Positions 20,850 to 32,153 of a DNA stretch of 64,000 nt are shown here, piece by piece. A program made the translations under genes and the position numbers. The notes below the pieces were generated by a model. That model searched no databases. It saw nothing but the letters and a program-made list of their open reading frames with translations, and had not been told where the DNA came from. The number at the start of each line of letters is the position of its first letter. Position 1 is the stretch's first letter. This DNA comes from Paenibacillus sp. JCM 18996. Lineage in GTDB: Bacteria > Bacillota > Bacilli > Paenibacillales > NBRC-103111. The stretch covers positions 1 through 64,000 of the forward strand of contig BBFE01000004.1 in NCBI GenBank assembly GCA_001313085.1. Reading direction: 5' to 3'.

Positions 20850-23296
20850 ATGCCGCAAAAAAACAACGGTAAAAAGCTGCACATGATCGGAAACGCCCAT
20901 CTGGATCCCGTATGGCTGTGGCCTTGGCAGGAGGCTTCCAGGAGACGAAAGCGACCTTCCGTTCCGCGCTCGACCGAATGAAGGAATCGGACGACTTCCT
21001 GTTTACCTCCAGCTCCGCCGCCATCTACGAATGGGTGGAGAACAACGATCCCGCCATGTTCAGTGAAATCAGGGAGCGTGTGGCCGAAGGCCGGTGGCAG
21101 ATCGTCGGAGGCTGGTGGATCCAGCCGGACTGCAATATCCCGAGCGGCGAGTCGTTCGTGCGCCAAGCCTGTACGGCCAGCGCTACTTTAAGGAAAAAAT
21201 TCGGCGTCACCGCCAAGGTCGGCTACAACGTGGACAGCTTCGGGCACTTCGGCATGATGCCGCAAATCCTGAAGAAAAGCGGCATGGACTATTATGTGAT
21301 GATGCGCCCGATGCCAAACGAGAAAGGCCTGCCCGGCCGTCTGTTCCAGTGGGAATCCGATGACGGCTCTCGTGTGCTGGCGTTCCGCATTTTGTTCGAA
21401 TACTGCACCTGGGGAAAAGATCTGGAAAAAAACATATCCGCCGCTGCGCCACGGAGCTGAAAGCGCCTTTTGACGAGCTGATGTGCTTCTACGGAGTAGG
21501 CAACCATGGCGGCGGCCCGACCAAAGAAAATATCGAAAGCATCCGCCGTATGCAGGAAGATCCGGAACTGCCCGAGCTCGTGTTCAGCCAGCCTAACCAG
21601 TTCTTCGCGGAAGTGGAAAAGAAGGACCTGCAGTTCCCTGTTGTCCATGACGACCTTCAGCACCACGCCAGCGGCTGCTACGCCGCCCACTCAGGGGTGA
21701 AGATGTGGAACCGCAGGTCCGAGAACCTGATCATTGCTGCTGAAAAAAATTCGCCTCCGTAGCCCAGTGGGTGACGGGACAGCCGTATCCTGCCGATTAC
21801 GGGCGCGCATGGAAAAAAATATTTTGTTCAACCAGTTCCATGACATTCTGGCGGGTACCAGCATCGAGTCCGCTTATGAAGACGCGCGCAACGACTACGG
21901 CGAAGCGATGGCTATAGCCGGACGCGGGCTCAACTACGCTGTCCAGTCCTTGTCTTGGAACATCGGCATCGAGCAGGAAGAGGGGATGAAGCCGGTCGTC
22001 ATTTTTAACCCGCATTCCTGGAACAGCCGCGTGGGTGTGGAAGTTGAAGTCGGGGGCCTCAAAGACGAACATGTGCTGGTGGATGACGAAGGGCGCGCGG
22101 TGCCGTTCCAAAAGGTGCAGCCGGCAGCAACAGCGAACGGCCGTTCACGGCTCAGCTTCGTCGCCGATTTGCCTGCTCTCGGATACCGCGTGTATAAGGT
22201 TACGATGAACCCGTCGGCTCCGAAAGCGGAGGCCATGCCGATCAAAGCAGACGACTATTCCATGGAAAACGGCCGTTTTCGGATTGAATTCGACCCTGCA
22301 ACGGGTTACATACGCTCTCTTTTCGATAAAAAAAAGGCGAATAACGAAGTACTGAGGGCTGGCGGCGCAAAGCCGGTCGTGATCGAAGACAGAACCGATA
22401 CATGGAGCCATAATGTGTTGCACTTCAATCAAGAGACAGGAGCCTTCACGGCAAAAAAAAGCGTCAAGCTGGTCGAGCACGGGCCGGTTAAATCCGTAAT
22501 CCGTGTAACGAGCGAATACGGCAGCTCCAGGCTGGTTCAGGATTTTACAATGTACAGCGAGCTGGACCAGATCGAGGTCAAAGCCGTGGTCGATTGGCGT
22601 GACCATTTTAAAATGCTGAAGCTTGTCTTCCCCGTCAATCTGGTGTTTACCCGCCAGTCATACGAGACTCCTTACGGGTATATCGAACGGGAGCACAACG
22701 GGGAAGAAGAACCGGGCCAAAGCTGGATCGATTATTCGGGCATCACCCGGGAAGGAGGAACCGTTTACGGCCTCAGCCTGCTCAACGACTCCAAATACAG
22801 CTACAGCATCCACAACAAGGAAATGGCGCTGACAGTGCTGCGCAGCCCGATCTATGCCCACCACGACCCGCTCGTTCCGGACCCGGACGGCCATTATTCG
22901 TTCATCGACCAAGGCATCCAGCATTTGAACTACACGCTGCTTCCGCATGAAGGGAATTGGGAGACAGCCGGAACCGTCAAACGAGCAGCTGAGCTGAATC
23001 AACGTCCGACCGTGATCATTGAAACCTATCATGACGGCGGGCTTCCGCAAAAGGATTCCTATCTTTCCGTGGACAGGGACAATATTATTGTCAGCGCATT
23101 GAAGAAGGCCGAAGATAACGGCGATCTTATCCTCCGCTGCTACGAGACGAATAAAGAAGCGACCAGCGCGGTTATTCGTCTCCCCAAGTGGAACCGGACG
23201 ATTGAGGCCGAATTCGGCCCCTGCGAAATCAAAACCTTCCGCATCCCGAAGGATGCCGGACAGCCAGTCACGGAAACGAATCTGCTCGAATGGTAG
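20850..23296 (+). CDS. Alpha-mannosidase (GH38)
   Basis: Zinc-dependent retaining alpha-mannosidase, about 815 residues, cytosolic (no signal peptide). The N-terminal catalytic domain has the metal motif GNAHLDPVWLWPWQEG, the nucleophile Asp in GYNVDSFGHFGMMPQI (residue about 130), and the His/Asp motif LFNQFHDILAGTS. The C-terminal beta-sandwich domains end with EIKTFRIPKDAG and TNLLEW. Start ATG 20850 keeps the A7 run in frame; ATG 20843 is an alternative but sits on the AGGAG site. Breaks: one G missing at about 20933 and 21167, extra A near 21427-21432 and 21745-21750. Removes alpha-linked mannose from imported oligosaccharides. A second, internally deleted copy lies at 30965. Confidence 0.9.
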
Positions 23297-23385
23297 AACT
23301 TGTCCCCAAAAGTGAAGCAAAGCTTCGATGATTATTCCGGCTGCTTTTGGGGGAGCCCCCACTACACAATAACGGAGGAGCGGGC

Positions 23386-26003
23386 AATGGCAAAAGTAAT
23401 ATCGCTGAACGGCAGTGACTGGCTGTTTAAGGAATTCATCGGTGAAGACTGGATTTGGCGGAATTCCGAAAAGCCGAGCACGCGCGATACACGTTGGTGG
23501 AACAAAGGCACGATACCCGGCACCGTATTGCATGATCTTTGGACGGGCGGCCATGTCCCGGATCCTTATCGGGATTTGAACAGCAAGCTGGTCGAGTGGG
23601 TGCCTCAGCGGACTTGGGTATACCGGAAGACATTTAATGTCGATAAAAAAAGAGCGCGGGACACGAATTCGTCTGCATTTCAAGGGCCTGGATTATGAGG
23701 CGCAGTTCTTTTTTTTGAACGGAAAACCTGTCGGCCGGCATAAGGGAATGTATACCCCCGCTTTGTTTGAGGTAAGCGAAGATTTGCTGTACGGGGAGGA
23801 AAACCTGCTTGCCGTGGTGATCGGGAAGGCGCCGGACGAGCAGCCCCAGGTCAGCAAAACGGAATACGTGAAAACGCACAAAAGCCGGATGACCTACTGG
23901 TGGGATTTTTTTGCCCGCGCATGATCACCAGGGGATTTGGGATGATGTGTTCCTGGAGATCACCGGACCGGTCCGTTTGGAAGATGTTTTTTTGTCCGTC
24001 CGCTGTGGAAGCCGGGGCAGGAAGAGGCGCCGATTTGCGTTACGTCTGCCCTGACAGGCTTCTCGGGCACTGAGGTCGAGGTGGAAACGAGGATTACATT
24101 GAACGGCAACACTGTGGCATCCGGAAAAAAGCAGGCGGCGGCTCGAGGAAGGCAGGACCGAGCTTGTACAAAATGTCACCGTCCCGAATCCCGAGCTTTG
24201 GTGGCCGAACGGATACGGGGAGCAGCCGCTGTACAAGGCGGAAATTAGCGTGACCCCTGCAGCTTGAGCACCGGATCGGATGCTGCTGCCGGGCTGCCTT
24301 CGGATGAAAGAACAATTTATTTCGGCATCCGTTCGGTGGAACGGGTTTCCAATGAGACGGAAGATCAGACTGCCCTGCCTTACACGTTTGTGGTCAACGG
24401 CAGAAGAGTCTACATCAAGGGCTGGAACTGGGTTCCGATCGACGTCATGTATGGGGTGGAGCGTCCGGAAAAGCTTGAACGGCTGCTCACTTTGGCCAAA
24501 CGGGCGAACGTCAACATGCTTCGGGTGTGGGGCGGCGGCCTGATTGAAAAAAAAGACGCGTTCTATGATAGGTGCAGCCGCTACGGTATCATGGTGTGGC
24601 AGGAATTTATCCAGTCGAGCTCGGGGATCGCGAACAAGCCGTCTGCGGATCCGGAATTCCTGGCCATGATGGTGGACGAGGCGGAGCAAATCATCCCCTG
24701 CAAAAGGAACCATGCCTCGCTCGTGCTCTGGTGCGGCGGCAATGAACTGCAGGGTCCCGGGGGCGTCCCGCTGGACGACAGGGAGCCTGTGCTCGGGGCC
24801 CTGAGCGAGGTGGTCAAGCGGCTCGATCCGGACCGCCACTGGCTTCCTACCTCCCCGACCGGAAGATTGTTCTCGAATACTCTTGACAATATAGCGAAAG
24901 ATCCGGCAGGGCTGCATGACGTGCACGGCCCATGGGAACACCAGGGACTGACCGGCCAATATACGCTTTACAACAGGGGGACTTCCCTTCTGCACAGCGA
25001 ATTCGGGGTGGAAGGGATGACTAACCGCAAAACGCTCGACCGGAGCATATCCGCGAGCAGACAATGGCCGCCGAGCAAAGACAATCCGGTCTATTTTCAC
25101 CGGGGTGCTTGGTGGATCAATGAGCAGCTCGTCCAGGAGGCTTTCGACGGGATTGACGATCTCGGGCATATGATCCGAGCGAGCCAGATGCTGCAGGCGG
25201 ACGGGCTGCGCTATGCGATCGAATCCAACCGCCGGCGCAAGTACCAAAACAGCGGTACGCTGCCGTGGCAGTTCAACGAGCCTTATCCGAACGGCTACTG
25301 CACCTCGGCGCTGGACTACTATGCCCGACCGAAATCGGCTTACTATGCCGCTGCCGAGGCTTATCGGCCGGTGCACGTGACGGCGAGCTTCCCCACGCAA
25401 GCCTGGGCAGGAAGGGCAGCGTTCGAGGCGGAGCTGTGGGCGGTCAATTGCCTTCTGCAGCCGTTGGAGGATGCCGTCTTGGAAGCTGCCCTGGCAGGCT
25501 CCGGCGGCGGGAGGTACCTGGAAAGGTCTTACTCGGTGACCGTTGAAGCCGACCGCCCGACCCGGCTGACAGGCATTAACGCCGACTTGAATGAATGGAT
25601 GGACGAAATCTTTTTTTTCCTGGACCTTGTGCTCAGAGACCGGGAGGGAGAAGTGGTCTCGGACAATCGGTACCTTTTTTTTCAAGGACGAAAGATTTGG
25701 CTCCCCTTGGGAGAATCCCGGAAACCGCGATCCAGGCAGTATGCGAACAGGTCGATGACCGATTATGGAACATCAAGCTCATTAACACCGGAACTCATGC
25801 GGCGGTACAACTGCGGCTGGATGACGCACGCCAGCCCGACGCCCCGGGGTACGTATATTTTTTCGCGGAACGACCTCAACCTGTTTCCCGGCGAAAGCCG
25901 GACGGTAGAGGCCGACTGGTCGGGAGTCCCGTCCGAAGAACGGTGCATCGAGCTGACCTGTTGGAATTCGCGGGAAACCCGGATTTTATCATGCAGGCAG
26001 TGA
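23386..26003 (+). CDS. Beta-mannosidase-like glycoside hydrolase (GH2)
   Basis: About 870 residues, cytosolic. N-terminal jelly roll (MAKVISLNGSDWLF, then TIPGTVLHDLW typical of beta-mannosidases), immunoglobulin-like middle, TIM barrel beginning GWNWVPIDVMYG. The acid/base Glu is in VLWCGGNELQG and the nucleophile Glu in LHSEFGVEG. Breaks: A6 near 23645-23650, T8 23707-23714, T7 23907-23913, T7 near 23985-23992, A6 24125-24130, one or more bases near 24258, T-runs 25609-25616 and 25675-25682, T6 near 25857. The exact C-terminus (25990-26050) is uncertain because frames switch again. Cuts beta-linked mannose, complementing the GH38 enzyme; together they would degrade the mannose core of N-glycans or mannan fragments. 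Confidence 0.85.
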
Positions 26004-26081
26004 GCATTTTATGCAGAATTCAGGTAAGATACGAATATGTGCCGAATTAATCATTTAAAAAATATCCAGGGGGGAGAATTC

Positions 26082-26935
26082 ATGATCGTCGTTCAAAGGC
26101 GCAACAAGATTAAAGAGATCCTTTTTTTCAGGAACGCAGTGTCAAGGTTTCCGATTTGGTTCGTGAATTCAACGTTTCCGAAGAAACCATCCGCCGGGAC
26201 TTGAATCAGCTGGAGCAAGAAGGGTTGATTGTAAAAAAACTACGGAGGCGCGATTCTGGCTGACGATCTCCAGCTGGCGATGAGCATATCCCCCTCTCCA
26301 ACAGCGTAAATTCGAGCACTATGAGGAAAAGGACGCCATAGGCAAAAGGGCCGCGGAACTGGTGGTTGAAGAACAAATTGTCATCCTGGATTCCGGTTCC
26401 ACAACGTGGTGCGTCGCCAAGCATTTGAAGCCTACTCCCAGACTGATCATCGTAACGAACGGGATCAACATTGCGGACGAATGCAGCAGCTCGGAGGACG
26501 CATCCATCTTTCTGATCGGCGGACAACTTATCAAAAAAAATCGATGAGCCTTGTCGGACCGCAGGCCGAAGCCGAAATGCAGAAATACAATGCGCACTAT
26601 GTGTTTTTGGGAACCTCCGGAATCTCCTTGAAAAAAATGGATTCACCAGCTCCGACCTGTACGAGGCGGAAATAAAAAAAGGGTAATGATCTCATCCGGA
26701 CAGAAGGTCGTCATCGTTGCGGACCACAGCAAATTTTACCGCCAGGCGCTGCTATCCTTTAGCAGCTTTGCGGATGTCGATATTTTGATCACCAGCGATT
26801 TGGCCGACCCGGATATTCTGGGCGAAATCGAAAAAAACAAGGCGTGGAAGTAATAGCGGTATCCGTGAAAAAATGGCCAGAACCATGCTTAGCGGAAGGA
26901 AAGAGACGGTTATGGCCCAAATTAAGCCGAACTAG
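26082..26935 (+). CDS. DeoR-family transcriptional regulator
   Basis: Sugar-phosphate-responsive repressor, about 280 residues. The N-terminal winged HTH reads RRNKIKEILF, then RSVKVSDLVREFNVSEETI and RRDLNQLEQEGL, and the sensor domain has DSGSTTWCVAKHL, VTNGINIADE, IGGQLI and VADHSKF, all typical of DeoR/GlpR proteins. GGGGGAG precedes ATG 26082. Breaks: T7 26123-26129, A7 26234-26240, near 26290, A8 near 26533-26540, A6 near 26631-26636, A7 26676-26682, A6 near 26830. The exact C-terminus is uncertain. Follows GH2 in the same direction and probably controls this locus in response to a sugar phosphate. Confidence 0.8.
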
Positions 26936-26941
26936 AAATGA

Positions 26942-27502
<561 letters not shown>

Positions 27503-27609
27503 AACTAGCCTTTCTTTGGGTCTGACCCGCTCACCGTGTTGGGCCGCAACGCACGCCGGGAGAGTCGCATGTTAGAATGTGCCGGGTTTGTTGTACCGGT
27601 TTTCTTATA

Positions 27610-27787
27610 CCGGGAAGTATACGGCGATTACGCATCAACTAACAGGAAAAGTTCCCTCTAATCTGCTTTCTTGGGTGTACGTGCCTTTATTAACAGGATT
27701 TCCTCCCTGTAATTCGGCACAGTGACCATGTAGGAGACATTTTCCACCATATTAACTGGAGCTTTTCCCGCAAAAGGATCCTACAGA
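27610..27787 (+). repeat. Dispersed intergenic repeat, copy A
   Basis: About 170 bp that align by eye with 54370-54545 in the same orientation, sharing blocks such as TACGCATCAA, CTAATCTGCTTTCTT, TTAACTGGAGCTTTTCC and GCAAAA. It carries no open frame and no transposase. The end abuts the first readable codons of a LacI-type gene that lacks its DNA-binding domain. The stretch 27503-27609 before it holds nothing I can support. Confidence 0.65.
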
Positions 27788-28415
27788 GTTCATACGGTTC
27801 TGGATAAAACAAATACTATCGGTGTCATTGTCGACGACATCTCGAACATCTTTTACTCGGGAATTATTAGAGGAATTGAAAGCGTTGCCAAAAGTAAAGG
27901 CTACAATTGTGTGTTCTTAAGCCGGACTTCCAACTTAAACAAAGAGACTTCTTTCCTCGATCTTCTTTATGAAGGCAGGCGGACGGCATTATCCTGGTCA
28001 GCTTCCAACAGCGGGAGCGCAAGGAACTGCAGCGGATCAAGGAGGAGGGCGCACCCGTCGTCCTGATTGGAGACCATGGGGAAATGGAAGGCCTGTGCTC
28101 GGTGGATGTAGACAATTCGGCGGGGATTGCCGAGGTCGTAGCTTATCTGCACAGTATCGGCCACCGGAATATCGGTTTTATTGCAGGGCCGGACACGGCA
28201 TCCGCGAGCAGGTACAGGTTCAAAGGGTACAGCAGTCTTTGGAACAGCTGAGCTTGACCTACAATGCAGAATGGGTGGTCAGATCCGATTGGTCAAATGA
28301 ATCCGGTTACAATGCGATGAAGAAGCTCATCGGCTGTCCCGACATCACCGCTGTGATCGCATCCAATGACGAAACGGCTATCGGTGTATTGCGGGCTGTC
28401 CAGGAGAACGGCAAT
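27788..28415 (+). pseudogene. LacI-family regulator, HTH and C-terminus missing
   Basis: Readable from LDKTNTIGVIVDDISNIFYS (start of the periplasmic-binding-like core) through HSIGHRNIGFIAGPDTAS and ITAVIASNDETAIGVLRAVQ. The whole N-terminal helix-turn-helix (about 55 residues) and the last 60 or so residues are absent. Upstream is the dispersed repeat, downstream the tail of an unrelated gene. Small frame breaks also occur near 27985 and 28190. Cannot bind DNA as it stands. Sits before the FGGY kinase, whose regulator it may once have been. Confidence 0.75.
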
Positions 28416-28593
28416 CGCAGAACACCAGAAGCTGGCCAGAAAAAAATCATCGCGGACGTGCTTACGGAGAAGGTGGAAGAAGGCATGCTGGATGAAAAAA
28501 AGAGGCTTGTGAGTTCGCCGACAGGATTCTGCGTAAAAAAATCTTATCGATCTCTACGGGCTGGAGCTGGATGGAACGATCACTTGCCGGTAG
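28411..28593 (+). pseudogene. C-terminal remnant of an amidohydrolase-like protein
   Basis: Fused to the LacI remnant. After shortening two A7 runs to A5 (near 28494-28501 and 28535-28541) it reads AIAEHQKLARKKIIADVL, TEKVEEGMLDEKEACEF, ADRILRKNLIDLYGLELDG and ends TITCR at TAG 28591-28593. The 'ADRILRKNLIDLYGL' pattern resembles the last helix of amidohydrolase-superfamily enzymes (uronate-isomerase-like); this assignment is tentative. No catalytic part remains. Confidence 0.4.
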
Positions 28594-28699
28594 TTCTGGA
28601 CTGCATTATGTGTGAAAAGTGTTTTACTTATTCCGATCGGAACTCCATCACGACTTGTCGGCATTCTGGACCTGCGCCATGGGTGAATGGGGGATTTCA

Positions 28700-30132
28700 A
28701 TGTATTTGGGAGGTATCGATATAGGCACCACTTCACTGTGCTGTGTTGTGGTCGAAGCGGATGGCGGGAGGCTCGTGAGAACGGTGGCCAGGGCCAACGA
28801 TTCCGGCATAGTGTCACCACGCTCTTGGGAAAAGCTGCAGGATCCTGCCCGTATTGTTGAGCTGGCTCAGCAGCTGCTTCGGGATTGCGGCGAGGTGTGG
28901 GAAGGCGTTAAGGCGGTAGGGATTTCCTGCCAAATGCACGGGATTGTATATATTGACCGTGAGGGAGAGGCGGTTAGCCCGCTTTTTTACCTGGCAGGAC
29001 GGCCGGGGGGGTCTGAAGCATGATTCCGGCCTCACTTATGCGGCCTATCTGAAAGAAGCTACGGGCTACACGCTCGCTGCAGGGTACGGGATGGTCACTC
29101 ATTTTTTATAATATTCAAAATAACGCGGTCCCGCCGGAGGCCGTTTGCTTCTGCACTATCGGCGATTATATCGCTATGAAGCTGTGCGGAGAAACTGTAC
29201 CTTTGGTGGATGCTTCCAATGCGGCCGGGCTTGGCCTCTTCTCTCTAGAGGGGTTAACTTTCTCTCTTGATGCCATGGAAAAAAAAGTGGGGATGGATCC
29301 CGGGATGGCACCCCGTCTCGCGGAAGGCATTATCGGAATAACCAAGGATGGCAAGACTGTTGCCTGTGCTATAGGGGACAACCAGGCCAGCTTCCTGGGG
29401 GCTGTGCCGGGTCTTCGAGGGACGCTGCTTTTCAACGTGGGAACCGGGGCCCAGGTTTCTGTCTTTTCGGAGACGCTCCGTCAGGGGTGCTCAGTCCGAT
29501 CCAGCGACAAGATTATTGAATCCCGTCCTTTTCCCGGAGGAGGGTATCTGCTGGTCGGTTCTTCGCTGGGCGGGGGTAAATCTTACGCGCTGCTGGAGCG
29601 GTTTTTTTCGGGAGGTATGCCGAACTTTTGGTGCATTTGAGGAACATAGCTTGTTCGATCAAATGAACCGGATGGCGGAAGAGGCGATCAGAGAAGACGC
29701 GATTACAGAAGAGACGATGACAGAAAAGACGATGACTGAAGATGTGGAGTTTCTTCAGGTGGGGACTCAGTTTTACGGTGCGAGACAGCGCCCTGAATTA
29801 ACCGGCTCGATTGCCGGCATAACGGAGCGGACGTTTACTCCGAAGCATTTGGCAGCCGGCTTTTTAGACGGGATCGTCCAGGAGCTGCTGGATTTTACTC
29901 GGGAATTTCCGGCAGACTTGCGCAGAAGCTTGACAGCCGCCGCAGGTTCGGGTAATGGAATCCGCCGGAACCCGGCGATGCGGCTGCTTTTGCGCAAGCG
30001 GCTGAATCTTCCCGTATACTTATCCGCTGCCCATGAGGAAGCCGCCTTCGGAGCAGCCTTCATGCCGGAGTGTGCTGCGGAAGTTTTGCGGGTTATGAGG
30101 AAGCGATCCAGTACACCTTCAAGGAGGAATAA
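28700..30132 (+). CDS. FGGY-family carbohydrate kinase, sedoheptulokinase-like
   Basis: About 475 residues. ATP-dependent sugar kinase: N-terminal phosphate loop GGIDIGTTSLCCVVVEADG, then GISCQMHGIVYID, TWQDGRG-type motif, AIGDNQASFLGAV and NVGTGAQVSVF; second-domain loop GGGYLLVGSSLGGG. The QMHG and WQDGRG motifs fit sedoheptulokinases better than xylulokinases. Start ATG 28700. Breaks near 28985-29012, T6 at 29104-29109, T7 at 29605-29611 and one base near 30060; the corrected end is YEEAIQYTFKEE at TAA 30130-30132, which overlaps the next ATG (TAATG). Product would be a ketose phosphate such as sedoheptulose 7-phosphate; substrate not proven. Confidence 0.7.
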
Positions 30133-30808
30133 TGACCATGTTTAAATTGGCTATCATACATACGACACCGGCGACCGTTGATTCGCTGAAGGGATTGGCG
30201 GCAGAAATGATTCCGGGCGTACATGTCGTCAACCTGATGGACGATTCGATTCTCCCTGAACTCGGTGCAAACGGAGGACGGATCGAGGAAGTGGAGCAGC
30301 GCTGGCGCCAGTATGCGCAGATCGCTGAGAAGCTGGGGGCGGACTGCATTTTAAACGCCTGCTCGTCTATCGGAGGCTGGTAGATCTTGTTCAGCCTGAA
30401 ATTGGAATTCCCATCGTACGGATCGATGAAGCGATGGCGGAGTTCGCGATTGGCTCAGCGTCTGAAATCGGCGTTGCCGCCACGCTGGCTACGACGCTGC
30501 AGCCTACGCTGCGCCTGCTTGAAGACAAAGCGGAGCAGGCCGGCAGGGCGGTGCGGCTGCATCCGCTGATCATCTCAGCGGCCTACCGGAAACTTATGGC
30601 CGGAGACAAAGAAGGCCACGATCAGGAGTTGTCCGTATCTCTGCGGGAGATGGCCAAAAAAAATGCGGACATCGTCGTGCTGGCGCAGGCTTCGATGGCC
30701 CGTGTGCTTTCCCGTTTTTCTGACGAAGAGCAAAAGAAGTTTATTACGAGCCCAAGGCTGGGAATGGAGAAAGTGAAAAGGATACTGGAGCTTTCGAAGT
30801 TAAGCTGA
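30132..30808 (+). CDS. Aspartate/glutamate racemase-family protein
   Basis: About 225 residues. Asp/Glu/hydantoin racemase fold: KLAIIHTTPATVDSL, catalytic Cys in LNACSSIGG, and a second-half motif VVLAQASMA where the usual second Cys is replaced by Gln/Ala-Ser, so true racemase activity is doubtful. ATG 30132 overlaps the kinase stop; ATG 30138 is 10 nt from AAGGAGG and equally possible. One G is missing near 30377 (GGAGGCTGG). Such proteins are often found in sugar-acid loci beside OtnK/OtnC-like genes; the role there is unclear. Confidence 0.7.
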
Positions 30809-30964
30809 AGGCAACGGGGCACTGTTGTACTTTTTTGCAACGGGTTCGTCTATTAACTGTCCTGTTTACCTCTTCTGTTGCACAAAATGCAATGGACTAA
30901 CGAATCAAGCTGTTACCTAAGGTTACGCGCCTCAGAAGTTACATGATACGGGAGAGTGGATCGC
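30809..30964 (+). other. Intergenic region, nothing assigned
   Basis: 156 bp with a short inverted tract GCAACGGG...CTGTTGCA and sequence vaguely like the dispersed repeat (TATTAACTG, GGTTACGC). No promoter or terminator is convincing. Confidence 0.35.
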
Positions 30965-31485
30965 GTGAAAGATAAAAAAAAGCTGTATATGATTGGCAAT
31001 GCTCATTTGGACCTGTATGGCTGTGGCAGTGGCAGGAAGGATTCCAGGAAACGAAAGCCACCTTCCGCTCGGCACTGGACCGTATGAAGGAATCGGAGGA
31101 TTTTATATTCACCTCAAGTTCAGCAGCGTCATATGAGTGGGTCGAAAATAACGATCCTGTGATGTTTGAGGAAATCAGGCAGCGAGTCGCCGAAGGCCGC
31201 TGGAATATCGTCGGGGGCTGGTGGATTCAACCGGACTGCAATGTCCCCGGAGGGGAATCCTTCGTAAGGCAGGGATTGTACGGCCAGCGTTATTTCAAGG
31301 GAAAGTTCGGTGTGACGGCCAAAGTGGGATACAACGTGGACAGCTTTGGACACAACGGCATGCTGCCGCAAATTCGGGTGATCCGCGCAGATTTCAAGCC
31401 TGCCGAAATCAAAACGTTCCGTGTGTTTAGAAATTCCGAGCTGGCCGTGACGGAAACCAATTTGCTGGAATGGGATGAGATGTAA
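30965..31485 (+). pseudogene. GH38 alpha-mannosidase with large internal deletion
   Basis: Second mannosidase copy. GTG 30965 (GGGAGAGTGG upstream) starts KKLYMIGNAHLD and follows the 20850 enzyme closely up to the nucleophile motif KVGYNVDSFGHNGMLPQI; the next residues are already the C-terminus EIKTFRVFRNSELAVTETN LLEWDEM of the family. About 640 residues, nearly 2 kb, are missing between them, while frame is kept apart from a base missing near 31010 (HLD-PVW). It lacks most of the active site and must be inactive. Nucleotide divergence from the first copy is considerable, so it is an old paralogue, not a recent duplicate. Confidence 0.85.
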
Positions 31486-31487
31486 AA

Positions 31488-32153
31488 ATGAATCAGGATA
31501 CAGTCATTCGCAAGCAGCTGCAGGATACGGGAAAATACATGATGGATTATGGTTTGGCCTGGGGAAACGCGGGAAATATCAGCGCAAGATTGGATGGAGA
31601 CCGCTATATCATAACTGCCAGCGGCACTTATATGGGCGAACTGGGCGATGAAGACTTCGCCGAATGCTCCATTGCAGGCGCTTCCCGAAAGGCTGCGGGA
31701 ACACAGAAGCCTTCGAAGGAAGTGCCGATGCACCAGGCGGTATATGAAACCCGCCCGGACGTGAACGCAATCCTGCACGCTTCCCCTTTTTACAGCACGA
31801 TGATTGCCTGCAGCGGAGAACCGGTCCCTTCCGAATGGTTCGTCGAAACGATGTACTATTTGGAGCGGGTGGATCGGGTAGAGTATTGCCATCCGGGATC
31901 ACGGGAGCTGGGGGAGGCCGTTCGGGAAAAGGCCGGCAAAGCCAATATTCTGCTGCTTGAAAATCACGGGGTCCTTGTATACGACACGAGCGTGAAGGAA
32001 GCGAGAATGGCGCTGCAAACGCTGGAGATGGCGTGCCGGATGCTTGTCCAGGCCAAAAGCTCGGGCATCTCCCTTCGGCCTCTTCCGGAAGAAACAGTTC
32101 AGGATTTCCTCAATCACTCCGGATACAGACCGAGAAGGAAGTGGAATTCATGA
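31488..32153 (+). CDS. Class II aldolase/adducin-family protein, OtnC-like
   Basis: 221 residues, uninterrupted. Zinc aldolase/epimerase fold related to fuculose-phosphate aldolase, AraD and the 4-phospho-keto-acid decarboxylase OtnC. Motifs: GNISARLDGDRYIITASGT, HASPFYSTM (metal His), and LLENHGVLVYDTS (metal His). The TGA at 32151-32153 overlaps the ATG of the OtnK-like kinase, and adjacency to that kinase is the main reason for suggesting the OtnC role: decarboxylating a phosphorylated 3-keto four-carbon sugar acid to dihydroxyacetone phosphate. It begins 2 nt after the mannosidase remnant. Confidence 0.75.
   Translation: MNQDTVIRKQLQDTGKYMMDYGLAWGNAGNISARLDGDRYIITASGTYMGELGDEDFAECSIAGASRKAAGTQKPSKEVPMHQAVYETRPDVNAILHASPFYSTMIACSGEPVPSEWFVETMYYLERVDRVEYCHPGSRELGEAVREKAGKANILLLENHGVLVYDTSVKEARMALQTLEMACRMLVQAKSSGISLRPLPEETVQDFLNHSGYRPRRKWNS

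Noticed and set aside
23925..25685. Long open frame on the minus strand (586 codons)
   Set aside because: It lies fully antisense to the GH2 gene, which has catalytic motifs and family similarity. The antisense translation is Arg/Pro/His rich and has no ribosome site or family.
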